Positions 8,590-17,942 are shown, counted from the first letter of the stretch. The stretch is DNA of 49,026 nt from Pseudomonas morbosilactucae (GCF_023241715.1 NZ_JALQCW010000045.1:1-49026); one strand, 5' to 3'. The notes: generated from the letters alone by a model not told the origin. A program made the numbers and translations.

Positions 8590-9999
8590 ATGAAGCGTTT
8601 TCTTGCTCTGTGCCTGTCCCTCAGCACCCTGCCCGCCTGGGCTGCCAGCGTCGCCGAAACCGACTACCTGGACCTCTGGCAACTGCAACAGGAAGCCCGG
8701 GGCGCCGACCCGCGCGTGCTCAAGGCCCAGGCCCAAGTGCGCAGCGGCGAGGGCCGCAAAGACGCGGCCTTCGGCCAAATGCTGCCTCAGCTCAATGCCA
8801 GCGGCAGCTTCAACCGCAGCCGTCGCGACGATGACCTGAGCCGCACTGAATACAACGGCAAGCGTGCAGCCCTGGCCCTGAACCAAGTGATCTACGACCC
8901 GCAGGTGTGGCGCAGCTATCAGAAATTTTCCGAGCTGGCGCAGCAGAGCCAATACGAGTCTGCCGACGCTCAGGTGCTCAGTAGCATCGACCTGACTGAA
9001 CGCTACTTCACCGTGCTGGCCGCCGAGGACGAATTGTCCTTGGTGCGCCAGGAGCTGGAAATGACCCGGAAGAACCTGGACCGGGCCAACCACCTGTATG
9101 CCGCGCAGATGATCACCAAGCCCGAGCAGTTGGACATCAAGGCCCGGGTGGACAAGCTGGTGGCCGACGAAATCGAAGCACAGAACAAAGTGCAGATCAG
9201 CCGCGAAGCGATCTCCGAGCTGGTGGGGCGGGATATCCAGGAGCCCCTCAAGCGCATCAGCAAGACCCCGTCCTTCAACCTGCCTGCCCAGGAAATGGAC
9301 TACTGGGTCGACGCCGCCCTGCACAACAACCCGGCCCTACGCGCCCGCGAACACAGCCTGAATGCCGCCGAAGCGGCCGTCGGCGAAGCCAGGGCCGGGC
9401 ACCTGCCGCGCCTGGGCCTGAACCTCACGGCCCAGCGCAGCGACATCGGTTACGAAGGCACCCTGACCCCGCGCTCGGACAACTTCGTTGCCTCCCTGGA
9501 CCTGCAAGTGCCGCTGTTCAGCGGTGGCTCCACCAGCGCCCGGGTGGCGGCTTCCGAAGGCGACAAGGACGCCGCCCAGCAAGACCTTGAAGCCCTGCGT
9601 CGCCAAGTGCGCAAGGAAACCCGCTCGGCCTACATCGGCATCACCGCCGGGCTGAGCCGGATCAAGGCGACCCGGGTGGCCCTGAGTTCGGCCAAAGCCT
9701 CGCGCAAGGCCACGGAGATTTCCTTCAAGTATCACCAGAAGAATGCTTCAGACGTGCTGGACAGCATCCAGAACGAGTTCCGCGCCCGGCGCGACTTCTA
9801 CCAGTCGCAGTACAAGTTCATCACCAACCTGTTGGTGCTGCACCGTTGGAGCGGGCGCCTGACCGACGCCGATTTGCGCAAGGCCAACGACTGGCTGGTG
9901 GTGCCGCCCATGGCCAGCGCTCAACCGGTGGGCAAGGCCAGCGTGCGCTCCAGCCAGGGCCCGGTCTCGGCCAGTGAAATCGGTGCCGAAAACAGATAA
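8590..9999 (+). CDS. TolC-family outer-membrane secretion protein (AprF-like)
   Basis: A 469-aa protein with a cleavable signal peptide (MKRFLALCLSLSTLPAWA, cleavage likely before ASVAE). Two TolC-type repeats of long helices and beta strands are visible: ARGADPRVLKAQAQVRSGEGRKD near the start and ALHNNPALRAREHSLNAAE in the middle. It should form the trimeric outer-membrane duct for the RTX protein. The stop of the adaptor gene and this ATG are separated by a single base (TGA-C-ATG), so translation is probably coupled. Its last 79 bp overlap the 3' end of the GGDEF-EAL gene on the other strand. Confidence 0.92.
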   Translation: MKRFLALCLSLSTLPAWAASVAETDYLDLWQLQQEARGADPRVLKAQAQVRSGEGRKDAAFGQMLPQLNASGSFNRSRRDDDLSRTEYNGKRAALALNQVIYDPQVWRSYQKFSELAQQSQYESADAQVLSSIDLTERYFTVLAAEDELSLVRQELEMTRKNLDRANHLYAAQMITKPEQLDIKARVDKLVADEIEAQNKVQISREAISELVGRDIQEPLKRISKTPSFNLPAQEMDYWVDAALHNNPALRAREHSLNAAEAAVGEARAGHLPRLGLNLTAQRSDIGYEGTLTPRSDNFVASLDLQVPLFSGGSTSARVAASEGDKDAAQQDLEALRRQVRKETRSAYIGITAGLSRIKATRVALSSAKASRKATEISFKYHQKNASDVLDSIQNEFRARRDFYQSQYKFITNLLVLHRWSGRLTDADLRKANDWLVVPPMASAQPVGKASVRSSQGPVSASEIGAENR

Positions 10000-11864
10000 C
10001 CCTGCACCAGGGTGCAGCCCAGGCTTTCTAGGGCGGCCAGCTCCTCCAGGGTTTCCACACCTTCGACAATGCATTCCAGCCCCATGTCCAGGCTCAGGGC
10101 AATCAGCGATTTGACGATCTTGAAACTGGCCGGGTTGTGCTGGATGTCGGTGACGAAACAGCGGTCGATTTTCAGCTTGGTCAGTGACAGCGCGTGAATC
10201 TGGCTAAGGCTGGAATAGCCGGTGCCGAAATCATCCAGGGAGATGCCACAGCCCATCCGCCGCAACAGGCCGATGGCCCGCTGCACCTGGGCGATGTCCT
10301 GGATCGCTGCGGTCTCGGTAATTTCCAGGTCCAGGCGCGCCGGGTCGAAGCCGCTGCCGTTGATCACCTCGATAATCGCCGCGACCACATCGGCCGACGC
10401 GCAGTCATGCACCGACAGGTTGAAGGACAGGCCGATCTCCTGGGGCCAACCCTGTGCTGCCTGTAAGGCTTTCTCCAGCAACGGCAGGGTCAGGCGATTG
10501 ATCATGCCGATGCGTTCGGCAATGGGGATGAACTGGCTGGGCGGCACGTTGCCCAGCTCCGGGCTGCACCAACGTGCCAGAGCCTCAAAGCCCCGGGTGC
10601 GGCGGGTACGGTTATCCACCACTGGCTGGAACACCACAAAAAACTCGGCTTGCAGGTCGGCCCTGCGCAACGCCTGTTCGATCAGGGCATCACCGTGAAG
10701 CTGGTTGAGGTGTTCCCTGGAAAACAGGCACTCCCCGCCGCGCTTCTGGCCCTTGCTCTGGTACAGGGCGTAGTCAGCGTATTCGTAGACTTCGGTCTCA
10801 TTGGCTGCCATGTCCGGGAAGGTGGCTATGCCCAGTGAGGCGCTGATCTGTATCGGAATGTCCACCAGCAGGAAGGGCTCGCGCAACATCGCACAGACCT
10901 TGCGCCCCAGTTCCAGCACCTGCTCGTCGTGCACCGCCTCGGTCATGATCAGGGCAAACTCATCGCCGCCCAGACGGGCAATGTGGATGCCGGGGGCACG
11001 TAACCCCTGCAGCCGCTGCCCCACCTGAAACAGCAACTTGTCGCCCACGCTGTGACCGTACAGGTCATTCACCGGTTTGAACCCGTCCAGATCCAGCAGC
11101 CCCACCGCCAGGCGCGCCCCACTGGCCCGAGCCTGGCTCAACGACTGCTCAAGCACGCTGAAGAACTGCCGGCGGTTGGGCAGTCCGGTCAGGCTGTCGA
11201 GGTTGGCCAGCAGGCGGTTCTCGTTGCTCAGCTGTTCCGTATTGGCCTGCATGGTTACCAACTCGGTGAAGGCCTGGTACTGGTTCTGCAGAATCCACAA
11301 CATGGCAAAGGACACCAGCAGCACGTTGATGGCCATGGCCATGAACGTCATGTTGCGGGTGGAGGCAAAAAACAGAATGAAAATGGTGTTCACCACCACC
11401 GCGGTGATCAGCCCCGCAGGGCGCAGGTGCATCATGCTGAAGATGCAGGCGATCACCGTGATCGCCATGTAGAACGCCACGTGGGCCTGGGCGTAACTGT
11501 CGCCGTAGGGAAACAGCGACAGCGACCACCAGGCAAAAAATAACGCAATGATCCCGGCCAGGCGATTGGTGCGCTGCAACGAGCGGAACATCTGCTCCGC
11601 AGACGGCTGCTGTGCCCGGCTACACCACCACAAGGTCGCCCGATAGGTACACAGCACCGTCATCGCCAGCGGGCAGTACACCACCAGCCAGAGCGGCGCG
11701 AGGCCGTAATGGGTGGCCGCCAGCGCCAGGGTGTTGACCACCAGCATGAAATACATCAATGGCAGCTGCCGAGACAGGGCGATGAATTGCGCCCGCAGCA
11801 ACCGTGGATTATCACTCTGCACCGACATCAGTCCGCGCAGGCGGCCCAGCAAGGTTATTTTCAT
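9921..11864 (-). CDS. membrane GGDEF-EAL cyclic-di-GMP protein
   Basis: A 647-aa inner-membrane protein with about six hydrophobic helices in residues 25-195, a short helical linker, a GGDEF domain and an EAL domain. The cyclase motif is intact (RLGGDEFAL). The phosphodiesterase residues also look complete: FEALARW, LEITETA, DDFGTGYSSL, KIDRCF and VEGVET. It could therefore make or break cyclic-di-GMP, or use GGDEF as a GTP sensor for EAL. I chose the ATG at 11864 because AGGGATCAACAACA precedes it; a GTG at 11882 would lie over that site. The 3' end overlaps the tolC-like gene by 79 bp. It is divergent from the FIST-MCP gene. Confidence 0.9.
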   Translation of the reverse strand: MKITLLGRLRGLMSVQSDNPRLLRAQFIALSRQLPLMYFMLVVNTLALAATHYGLAPLWLVVYCPLAMTVLCTYRATLWWCSRAQQPSAEQMFRSLQRTNRLAGIIALFFAWWSLSLFPYGDSYAQAHVAFYMAITVIACIFSMMHLRPAGLITAVVVNTIFILFFASTRNMTFMAMAINVLLVSFAMLWILQNQYQAFTELVTMQANTEQLSNENRLLANLDSLTGLPNRRQFFSVLEQSLSQARASGARLAVGLLDLDGFKPVNDLYGHSVGDKLLFQVGQRLQGLRAPGIHIARLGGDEFALIMTEAVHDEQVLELGRKVCAMLREPFLLVDIPIQISASLGIATFPDMAANETEVYEYADYALYQSKGQKRGGECLFSREHLNQLHGDALIEQALRRADLQAEFFVVFQPVVDNRTRRTRGFEALARWCSPELGNVPPSQFIPIAERIGMINRLTLPLLEKALQAAQGWPQEIGLSFNLSVHDCASADVVAAIIEVINGSGFDPARLDLEITETAAIQDIAQVQRAIGLLRRMGCGISLDDFGTGYSSLSQIHALSLTKLKIDRCFVTDIQHNPASFKIVKSLIALSLDMGLECIVEGVETLEELAALESLGCTLVQGYLFSAPISLAETGPWLERTLALPTG

Positions 11865-12192
11865 TGTTGTTGATCCCTGCACTCAGGCTGGCTCATACCC
11901 TCATCCCCCACTCGTCATACCGATACTGCTGGAGGGTTTACCCAACTCAACCTGATATCGGCCTGAGCGGGGGCTTCTGCAATCCCGGCGATAAAAAACC
12001 CATAGGGCGCCCCACCAGGCAAGGCACCGAAAATCGCGACCAAAGCACCATTGCCCCGGCATTTTCATTGATGTGAGTCTCTGTGGGCGAAAAAGAAAAC
12101 CGCTATTGATGACGACCAGGCAGCGCCCGGACGCGCGCCCTTCTGGCCAGATGAATAGCCCTCGCTCGCCGCTCACCTATCGGACCGACACC
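11865..12192. other. 328-bp divergent promoter region of the GGDEF-EAL and FIST-MCP genes
   Basis: The region separates two divergent signalling genes. An in-frame GTG at 12073 would extend the FIST-MCP protein by 40 residues of basic, non-conserved-looking sequence, so I treat this as non-coding. I see no convincing -35/-10 pair or palindrome. Confidence 0.4.
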
Positions 12193-14214
12193 ATGAGTTT
12201 ATTTTCCCGCTTCAAAACCGCCAGCGCCGAGGACTCGGGAGTCGTCTCCCTGGTGACCTGCGCCCGACAGCTGGCCGAGCACGTGGCGGCGCTGAGCATC
12301 GTGCCGGTGTACATCACCGGCTTTGTGTCGCCCCACATCGACCTGGACCAAGCCGCACGTTGCATCGCTGCGCGTTTCCCGGGCGCTACCCTGAGCCTGT
12401 GCACCAGCGCCGGCGAACTGCGTTCAAGCGCCAGCGGCCTGTACTGCGAGACCGGTCAGCAATGGGACCGCATCGTCCTGGCACTGTTCGACTCCACGGT
12501 GATTGCCTCGGCCGAGGCGGTGCATATTCCCTTGCATAGCGAAGACATTCGCGGCCAGGGCCGGCGCCTGAACATGCGCGAACGCATCGCGCAGCTGGTC
12601 AGCTCGATCAAAGCCGTGCGCGTGTCCACCGCCATCGACCACCGCGACACATTGGCCTACGTGACCTTCGACGGCCTCTCGGCTTCGGAATCGTTTTTCA
12701 TGGAAGCGCTCTACGAATCCGGGCGCTTCCCCTGTCTGTTTGTCGGTGGCTCGGCGGGCGGCAAGCTCGACTTCAAGAGCACCTTGATCCACGACGGCCA
12801 GCGCAGTTACGCCAACCACGCCCAAGTGGTGTTTCTCAAAAGCGCGAAAAACATCCGCTTCGGTGTGTTCAAAAGCCAGAACTTCGAGAAAACCAATTTC
12901 AGCCTGAGCGTGCTCACCGCCTCCCTGGAGGAGCGTTACATCAGCCAGGTGGTCAAGGCCAATGGCGATATCAGCAGCATGGTTGCCGCCTTGTGCGAGA
13001 CCTTCAGCTGCGCCCCCGGGCAACTGGAAAAGCACCTGGCCCAGTACTCCTTCGCCATCCGTGTGGGCGAAGAACTGTTTGTGCGCTCCATCGCCCGCAT
13101 CGACCTGCAGAGCGAGCGCGTGCACCTGTTCTGCGACGTGGCCCCCGGGGAAGAACTGGTGATGGTCAAGCGCACCCCCCTGGTGGACGAAACCCGCAAG
13201 GACTTCGCCCGCTTCCTCAGCAACAAACCGGGCCAGGCGCTGATCGGTCTGCTTAACGACTGCATCCTGCGACGCCTGAATAACAGCGCCGAACTGGGCC
13301 GCATGGGCGGTGTGTTCGGCGATACCCCGGTGCTAGGCTTTTCGACCTTCGGCGAGATTCTGGGCTTGAACCTCAACCAGACCCTGACCGCCGTGTTCTT
13401 CTTTCGCGTACCGCCCAAAGCGCACTTTCACGACGAATACCTGGATAACTTCATCGCCTATTACGGCGAATTCAAAGCCTTCTTCCTGCGTCGGCAAATC
13501 AAGAAGCTCTCGGGACTGAGCCAAGTGGTAGTGAAGCAAATCGAGCAGTTCAAGCAGAAAAACTTCAGCGCTGCCATCGACACCCTGGGCCTGGACGAGC
13601 ACATCCAGCCGGTGTTCGCCGGCCTCTCGGACCTGGGCCAGGTGCTGCATCGTGCCGACAGCGACCAGCAGCAGATTTCCAGCCAGTTGCAGCGTTACTC
13701 CGGCGAGTTGCACGTCTCGATGGACGAACTGAGCAGCACCATCCAGCTCCAGGGCCAAGTGATCGACAAGGCCGGGAGCACGGTCAAGACCCTGGCCCAG
13801 CAAGCCGACGACGTGGTGATCAGCTCCCGGGACCTGGCCCAGTCCAGCCTGCGCATCCAATCGGTGGTGCAGGTGATCCAGCAGATCGCCGGGCAGACCA
13901 ACCTGCTGGCCCTCAACGCCGCCATCGAAGCCGCCCGCGCCGGAGAAATGGGCCGAGGCTTTGCCGTGGTGGCCGACGAAGTGCGCAAACTCGCGGAAAA
14001 AACCACCCAGAACGCCGGCGAAATCGGCGACGACATCGACCGCCTGGCCGCCGAGATTCGCAAGGTGGCGCAGCACATCGAGGAGCAATCCACGGAAGTC
14101 GGCACCCTCAGCGAGCTGCTCTCGGAGCTTGAAGGCTCCAGCAGCGCCACCGCCGGCACCTCCCAGCGCACCCGGGACGTGGCCGATACCTTGATCGGCC
14201 TGACCCGGCGCTAG
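12193..14214 (+). CDS. soluble FIST-sensor methyl-accepting chemotaxis protein
   Basis: A 673-aa cytoplasmic receptor without transmembrane helices. Residues about 35-400 carry the FIST_N and FIST_C sensory domains (for example FVGGSAGGKLDFKSTLIHDG and GVFGDTPVLGFSTFGEILG), a family proposed to bind small ligands such as amino acids. A linker leads to an MCP signalling domain at about 480-670 with the conserved hairpin tip QTNLLALNAAIEAARAGE and RGFAVVADEVRKLAEKT. The ATG at 12193 (MSLFSRFK) is preferred over the GTG at 12073, although its ribosome binding site is weak. It is transcribed away from the GGDEF-EAL gene. The ligand and the chemotaxis array served are unknown. Confidence 0.88.
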   Translation: MSLFSRFKTASAEDSGVVSLVTCARQLAEHVAALSIVPVYITGFVSPHIDLDQAARCIAARFPGATLSLCTSAGELRSSASGLYCETGQQWDRIVLALFDSTVIASAEAVHIPLHSEDIRGQGRRLNMRERIAQLVSSIKAVRVSTAIDHRDTLAYVTFDGLSASESFFMEALYESGRFPCLFVGGSAGGKLDFKSTLIHDGQRSYANHAQVVFLKSAKNIRFGVFKSQNFEKTNFSLSVLTASLEERYISQVVKANGDISSMVAALCETFSCAPGQLEKHLAQYSFAIRVGEELFVRSIARIDLQSERVHLFCDVAPGEELVMVKRTPLVDETRKDFARFLSNKPGQALIGLLNDCILRRLNNSAELGRMGGVFGDTPVLGFSTFGEILGLNLNQTLTAVFFFRVPPKAHFHDEYLDNFIAYYGEFKAFFLRRQIKKLSGLSQVVVKQIEQFKQKNFSAAIDTLGLDEHIQPVFAGLSDLGQVLHRADSDQQQISSQLQRYSGELHVSMDELSSTIQLQGQVIDKAGSTVKTLAQQADDVVISSRDLAQSSLRIQSVVQVIQQIAGQTNLLALNAAIEAARAGEMGRGFAVVADEVRKLAEKTTQNAGEIGDDIDRLAAEIRKVAQHIEEQSTEVGTLSELLSELEGSSSATAGTSQRTRDVADTLIGLTRR

Positions 14215-14240
14215 GTTGTACGGGCCTGACGCTTGGGCAC

Positions 14241-14263
14241 AAAAAAACCGGCGATGGCCGGTT
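14241..14263 (-). terminator. Rho-independent terminator of the small lipoprotein gene
   Basis: An AACCGGC/GCCGGTT hairpin (14245-14263) is followed on the minus strand by a T-tract (complement of the A run at 14241-14247). It terminates the gene at 14293-14499; the plus side has no T run of comparable length. Confidence 0.75.
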
Positions 14264-14292
14264 TCCTTGCGCCCTGGGTGGGCAGCCTGCAA

Positions 14293-14499
14293 TTACTGCG
14301 GCTGGATGCCTTTGATTTTTTCCAAACGCATCGGATAGCCCTGCGCCGGCTGCACGACGGTCTCAGTCTCGACGGTCTGCACAACACGACCTTCCGCGTC
14401 CTTGGTCACGGCGATACTTTTGCTGTAGGTGCTTTGCACCACGCAGCCATTGAGAGCCATAACCGCTGCGAACAAAGTCAGTGCATGGATGTATTTCAC
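14293..14499 (-). CDS. small lipoprotein, 68 aa, GTG start
   Basis: The ORF opens with GTG at 14499, preceded by AAGGAA about eight bases upstream. The product has a lipoprotein signal with lipobox LNGC (Cys19), followed by a short hydrophilic tail rich in Val, Thr and Glu that contains VVQTVETETVVQPAQGYP. It is a membrane-anchored periplasmic or outer-membrane lipoprotein of unknown function. A strong terminator lies 30 bp past its stop, so it is the last or only gene of its transcript. The DMT-family gene on the same strand ends 83 bp upstream. Confidence 0.75.
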   Translation of the reverse strand: MKYIHALTLFAAVMALNGCVVQSTYSKSIAVTKDAEGRVVQTVETETVVQPAQGYPMRLEKIKGIQPQ

Positions 14500-14582
14500 T
14501 TGAAGCGTTCCTTCCCTTGGATAATTGGCGGGGCGGACTCTAGCAGCCAACCTGCGAGGGCAAAACCCTCGCCGCCGATCTT

Positions 14583-15482
14583 TCACGCCGCCTCGCTCAC
14601 CGCCGGCGTCTTGCTCGGCGGTTTGATCGAGCCGATGTACACCGCGACCACCGTGAGCAGGGCGCCGCCAATTTGCAAGGCAGAGCTGGCCTTGTGCAAG
14701 AACGCCACGTCGATGAAGTAGGTAATCACCGGCTCCAACAGCAGGATCAAGCCCGCCAGCCCCAGGCTGATGGAGCCGATGGCGCGGTTGACCAGCAACC
14801 AGCCCACGAACTGCACCAGCACGCCATAGATGATTAACATCCACAGGGTCTGTTGGTCGGCGATCACCAGGCTTTCCCCCTGCACCAGGGCATAGCCCAG
14901 CAACACCGCCGCGGCCCACAGGCTCAGGTGCAGCATCTGCGCGATTTTGTCACCGCCGCCGTCAGGCAAGTCGGTGTTGACCTTGAGGAAGTACACGCAA
15001 ATCGCATACGCCAACCCGGACAACACACCAAACACCACACCCTGGATGCCCACCGTGGTGCCCATCTCCGGCAGCAGCAACAGATACAGACCGGCAAACG
15101 CCAGGGTGATGGACAGCAGGAAGTACAACGACGGTTTTTCCTTGAGCAGCGAAAGGCCGAGCAAGGTCATGAAGAACACCTGGCAATTGGTCAGGATCGA
15201 ACCAATGCCCGGGCCGACGATGTAGATGCTCTGGTGCCAGAGGATCAGGTCCACCGCCAGAAACACCCCGGCCAGCGCCGTGTAGCGCCGGGCTCGAGGG
15301 CTGGCCAGACGCACCGGAACCCGGCGCCACTTCAGCGTCAGGTAAAACAGCACCGAGGCGAACAGCATGCGGTAGAAACCCACACCGCCGGCGCCCATGT
15401 TGGCAAAGGCCACGGCCAGGGCCGACAGGCTGAGCATCAGGCCGCCCAGGGTCAGTTCCACCACCGCTCTATTGGTCGACAT
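14583..15482 (-). CDS. EamA/DMT-family transporter
   Basis: A 299-aa integral membrane protein with ten predicted helices arranged as two EamA repeats. The first runs from LGGLMLSLSALAVAFANMG to the fifth helix, and the second begins after the polar loop KVNTDLPDGGGDK. The family exports or imports metabolites such as amino acids; the substrate cannot be told from sequence. The start ATG at 15482 has CGGAG seven bases upstream. The GST gene on the same strand ends 61 bp upstream. Confidence 0.85.
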   Translation of the reverse strand: MSTNRAVVELTLGGLMLSLSALAVAFANMGAGGVGFYRMLFASVLFYLTLKWRRVPVRLASPRARRYTALAGVFLAVDLILWHQSIYIVGPGIGSILTNCQVFFMTLLGLSLLKEKPSLYFLLSITLAFAGLYLLLLPEMGTTVGIQGVVFGVLSGLAYAICVYFLKVNTDLPDGGGDKIAQMLHLSLWAAAVLLGYALVQGESLVIADQQTLWMLIIYGVLVQFVGWLLVNRAIGSISLGLAGLILLLEPVITYFIDVAFLHKASSALQIGGALLTVVAVYIGSIKPPSKTPAVSEAA

Positions 15483-15543
15483 ACGCGACTCCGAAAAATA
15501 CTGGTCTATACACTCGGCGCCAGCCCCAGGCCGGCGCCCTCCC

Positions 15544-16176
15544 TCACACCCCGGCGCCTTCCTCGGCCGCCCGTTGCAGCCACTGTTGCAGCGGCGGGTA
15601 CTCAAGCACCTGCTGTACATAGCCGGCCAGCTCCGCCGGCACCGCCACGCCATAACGCCGCAAGCGCAACACCACCGGGGCAAACATGGCATCCACCACA
15701 CCAAAGGTCCCGCACAGGAACTGCTCGGAGCCGCTCAGCGTCAACAACTGGCGCCACAGGGCAAAGATGCGCTGGATATCGGCCTGGGTGTCATCGTTCA
15801 AAGGCCCGGCACTCTCCCCCGTGCCCACCCCGAAGGACAGTTGGCTGCGCAAGGGTACAAAGCCGCTGTGCATCTCGGCGCAGGCCGAACGGGCCAGGGC
15901 CTTGAGGCGCGCATCGGCAGGCCACAGCCCGGCGTCGGGCCAGGTTTCGGCGACGTACTCGCAGATCGCCAGGCTGTCATGAATCAGCAGGTCATCCAGG
16001 CGCAGCGCCGGCACCTTGCCGGTCGGGCAATGGCGCAGGATATTGGCCCGGGTGTCGGGCTCGTCGAGCTTGATCAACAAGGTCTCGAAGGCCACGTCCG
16101 CCGCGCGCAACGCCAGCCAGGGACGCAAGGACCAGGAGGACTTGCGGTAGTCGCCGATAATCAGGGTGGCCGTCAT
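15544..16176 (-). CDS. glutathione S-transferase family protein
   Basis: A 210-aa cytosolic protein of normal GST length. The N-terminal thioredoxin-like domain (1-80) contains YRKSSWSLRPWLALR with a candidate catalytic Ser, the cis-proline segment GKVPALRLDD and the glutathione-contacting HDSLAICEYV. The C-terminal helical domain follows. The substrate is unknown. It starts 81 bp from the divergent AraC-type regulator at 16258, which may control it or itself. The ribosome binding site is weak. Confidence 0.88.
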   Translation of the reverse strand: MTATLIIGDYRKSSWSLRPWLALRAADVAFETLLIKLDEPDTRANILRHCPTGKVPALRLDDLLIHDSLAICEYVAETWPDAGLWPADARLKALARSACAEMHSGFVPLRSQLSFGVGTGESAGPLNDDTQADIQRIFALWRQLLTLSGSEQFLCGTFGVVDAMFAPVVLRLRRYGVAVPAELAGYVQQVLEYPPLQQWLQRAAEEGAGV

Positions 16177-16257
16177 TTCATCTAGCTCGCTTCAAGTAAG
16201 GGGTGCTAAATTTACCCGCCGTTTTTTTCACCGTATTGCACAAAACTGGACTCGCTC

Positions 16258-17103
16258 ATGGATGCGCCCCGGCTCCCCACCACCCTGCCGCCCACGGGCG
16301 ACTTCTCGCGGTTCTGGCGCATACCCGAAGGTGACTGCGAGCTGCTGTCGGCGCGCTACAGCCAACAGTCCTTCGGCCGCCACAGCCATGAGCGCTACGC
16401 CATCGGCGTGATCACCGGCGGCGTGGAAAAGCTCTTCTCCCGTGGCCGCCAGCACCTGTGCACCGCCGGCAGCGTGGTCACCATCACCCCGGACGATATC
16501 CACGATGGCGTGCCCGGCAGCGCCGAAGGCTGGGTCTACCGCATGCTCTACATCGACCCGGCCTGGCTCAACGCCGTGCTCGACCCGCAGCGTTTGGCAC
16601 CCGGGTACATCCACCGCTTCCAGGAGGTCATGCGCCACGACCCGGCCCTGGCCTGCCTGTTTCTGCAGCGCCACCGGCTGATTGAAAGCTGCGCCCCGAG
16701 CCTTGAGCGGGAAACCCTGCTCCTCGACTTGCTGGCCCAGGTGTTCCAGCGCAACGGCCTGCCCATTCCGGTGGTTGCAGGCACGGAACGCCAAGCGGTG
16801 ATGCGCATCAAACAACGGCTCGAAGATGACTTTGCCCAGCACATTCCCCTGGAGGAACTGGCAGCCACGGTGGACCTCGACCCGCTGTACATGATCCGCG
16901 TGTTCAAGCAGCAGGTCGGCGTCTCGCCCCACAGCTACCAGATCCAGAAACGCATCGCCCAAGTACAGAACCTGCTGCGTGCCGGGGTGAGTATCAGCGA
17001 TGCCTCACTGCTGTGCGGTTTCTTCGACCAAAGCCACATGACCCGCGCGTTCAAAAAAGTGGTCGGCGTCACCCCCGGCCACTTTCGTAACAGCCGCCCC
17101 TGA
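16258..17103 (+). CDS. AraC-family transcriptional regulator
   Basis: A 281-aa regulator with an N-terminal cupin-like sensing domain (about residues 20-165; FGRHSHERYAIGVI supplies the typical histidines, followed by GSVVTITPDDIHDG). A C-terminal AraC DNA-binding domain of two helix-turn-helices lies at about 185-280: LEELAATVDLDPLYMIRVFKQQVGVSPHSYQ, then ISDASLLCGFFDQSHMTRAFKKVVGVTPG. The effector is unknown. It is divergent from the GST gene and followed after 37 bp by the frameshifted gene at 17141. Confidence 0.9.
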   Translation: MDAPRLPTTLPPTGDFSRFWRIPEGDCELLSARYSQQSFGRHSHERYAIGVITGGVEKLFSRGRQHLCTAGSVVTITPDDIHDGVPGSAEGWVYRMLYIDPAWLNAVLDPQRLAPGYIHRFQEVMRHDPALACLFLQRHRLIESCAPSLERETLLLDLLAQVFQRNGLPIPVVAGTERQAVMRIKQRLEDDFAQHIPLEELAATVDLDPLYMIRVFKQQVGVSPHSYQIQKRIAQVQNLLRAGVSISDASLLCGFFDQSHMTRAFKKVVGVTPGHFRNSRP

Positions 17104-17140
17104 ATGGGCGGCCCAACACTCCCTGAAAGGATTCGCTTCC

Positions 17141-17880
17141 ATGTCCCAAGAACACACCCCTGACTTTACCCAGCTCCCGGCCGGCGCCGTGGCCTTCCCC
17201 GAGGCCAGCGAGGTGTTCGTCGCCGACCAGCAAGAACTGGCCCGCCACCTGCACCCGCTGCTGAGCGTCGACGCCAGCCGCATCAACCCGCAATGGTCCG
17301 GCCACCTGCACCTGCTCAGCCCTCTGGAGCCCGACGAAGGCCTGGTGGGTGAGCTGACCGAAGACTGGTTCCTGCACAGCGACCTGGTGAAAACCAACTG
17401 GATCGGCTTCAAGCTGGAAGACGGCCGCTACCGCCTGTGCGGCGACCCGCGCTATTTCTTCCTGCACCCGGACAACACCCAACTGCACGAGGCCGAACCC
17501 CGACAGGTCAAGAAGCTGCAAGCATACTACGCCGAACAACAGGCCTCCTTTGAGGCCACGCGCCAGCACTACCGCGAGCACGGGCACCTGGTCCGTACCG
17601 ACTGGGAGGACGCCGGCCGCTGGAGTTTATCGAGTCTCTGGGCGGTGACCTCGATGGTCGCGCCAACTGGGTGGAAACCGTGGAATTCCCCATGCACATC
17701 ATCGAAGCCGATGACGACAGCGGTGACTCCCAGGTCTGGCCCCTGAGCCCTGCCGGGCGCCGTTTCCAGCACGTGCTCAGTGTGCCGGGCTGGCACTACC
17801 GCAGCGCCGGGGCCGACGCCATCGTCATGCTCTACGAGCCTGAAGAAGGCCTGGTGCTGTTGACCTTCGACTGGTCCTGA
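17141..17880 (+). pseudogene. conserved hypothetical gene with a single-base frameshift
   Basis: Reading starts at the ATG 17141 (SD AAAGGA) and is open in one frame to 17746, but the protein sense changes frame near 17620. The first part runs to VRTDWEDAGR. The natural continuation, LEFIESLGGDLDGRANWVETVEF, lies in the next frame and ends at 17880 (LVLLTFDWS). One missing base, probably a C in GGCCGC|TGGAG, explains the break. Corrected, the product would be about 246 aa, soluble and acidic. I do not recognise the family. It may be a true pseudogene or a sequencing error. Confidence 0.7.
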
Positions 17881-17890
17881 ACCCTGCCCC

Positions 17891-17921
17891 TTGACTCTGT
17901 CCCTAGGGACAGGCTGCACAG
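17891..17921 (+). promoter_or_regulatory. MerR-type promoter/operator upstream of the SDR gene
   Basis: TTGACT (17891-17896) is followed directly by a perfect 16-bp palindrome CTGTCCCTAGGGACAG (17897-17912). A 19-bp spacer puts the -10 region at about 17916-17921 (GCACAG, a poor match). A -35 hexamer abutting a dyad inside an over-long spacer is the hallmark of promoters activated by MerR proteins such as SoxR, ZntR and CueR. A MerR gene lies just past the SDR gene at 18871-19329. Confidence 0.65.
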
Positions 17922-17942
17922 TGCCTGATCTTTTTCAGGCAC
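17921..17942 (+). repeat. perfect hairpin in the SDR gene leader
   Basis: GTGCCTGA (17921-17928) pairs with TCAGGCAC (17935-17942) around the loop TCTTTT. There is no T-tract after the stem, so it is not a standard terminator. It lies between the MerR-type promoter and the ribosome binding site. Confidence 0.5.

Noticed and set aside
11865..11882. GTG at 11882 as start of the GGDEF-EAL protein
   Set aside because: It would place the Shine-Dalgarno sequence inside the coding region; the ATG at 11864 is well placed behind AGGGA.
17600..17640. Programmed ribosomal frameshift as explanation of the split gene
   Set aside because: No slippery heptamer, downstream pseudoknot or internal Shine-Dalgarno sequence is evident; a simple base loss is more likely.
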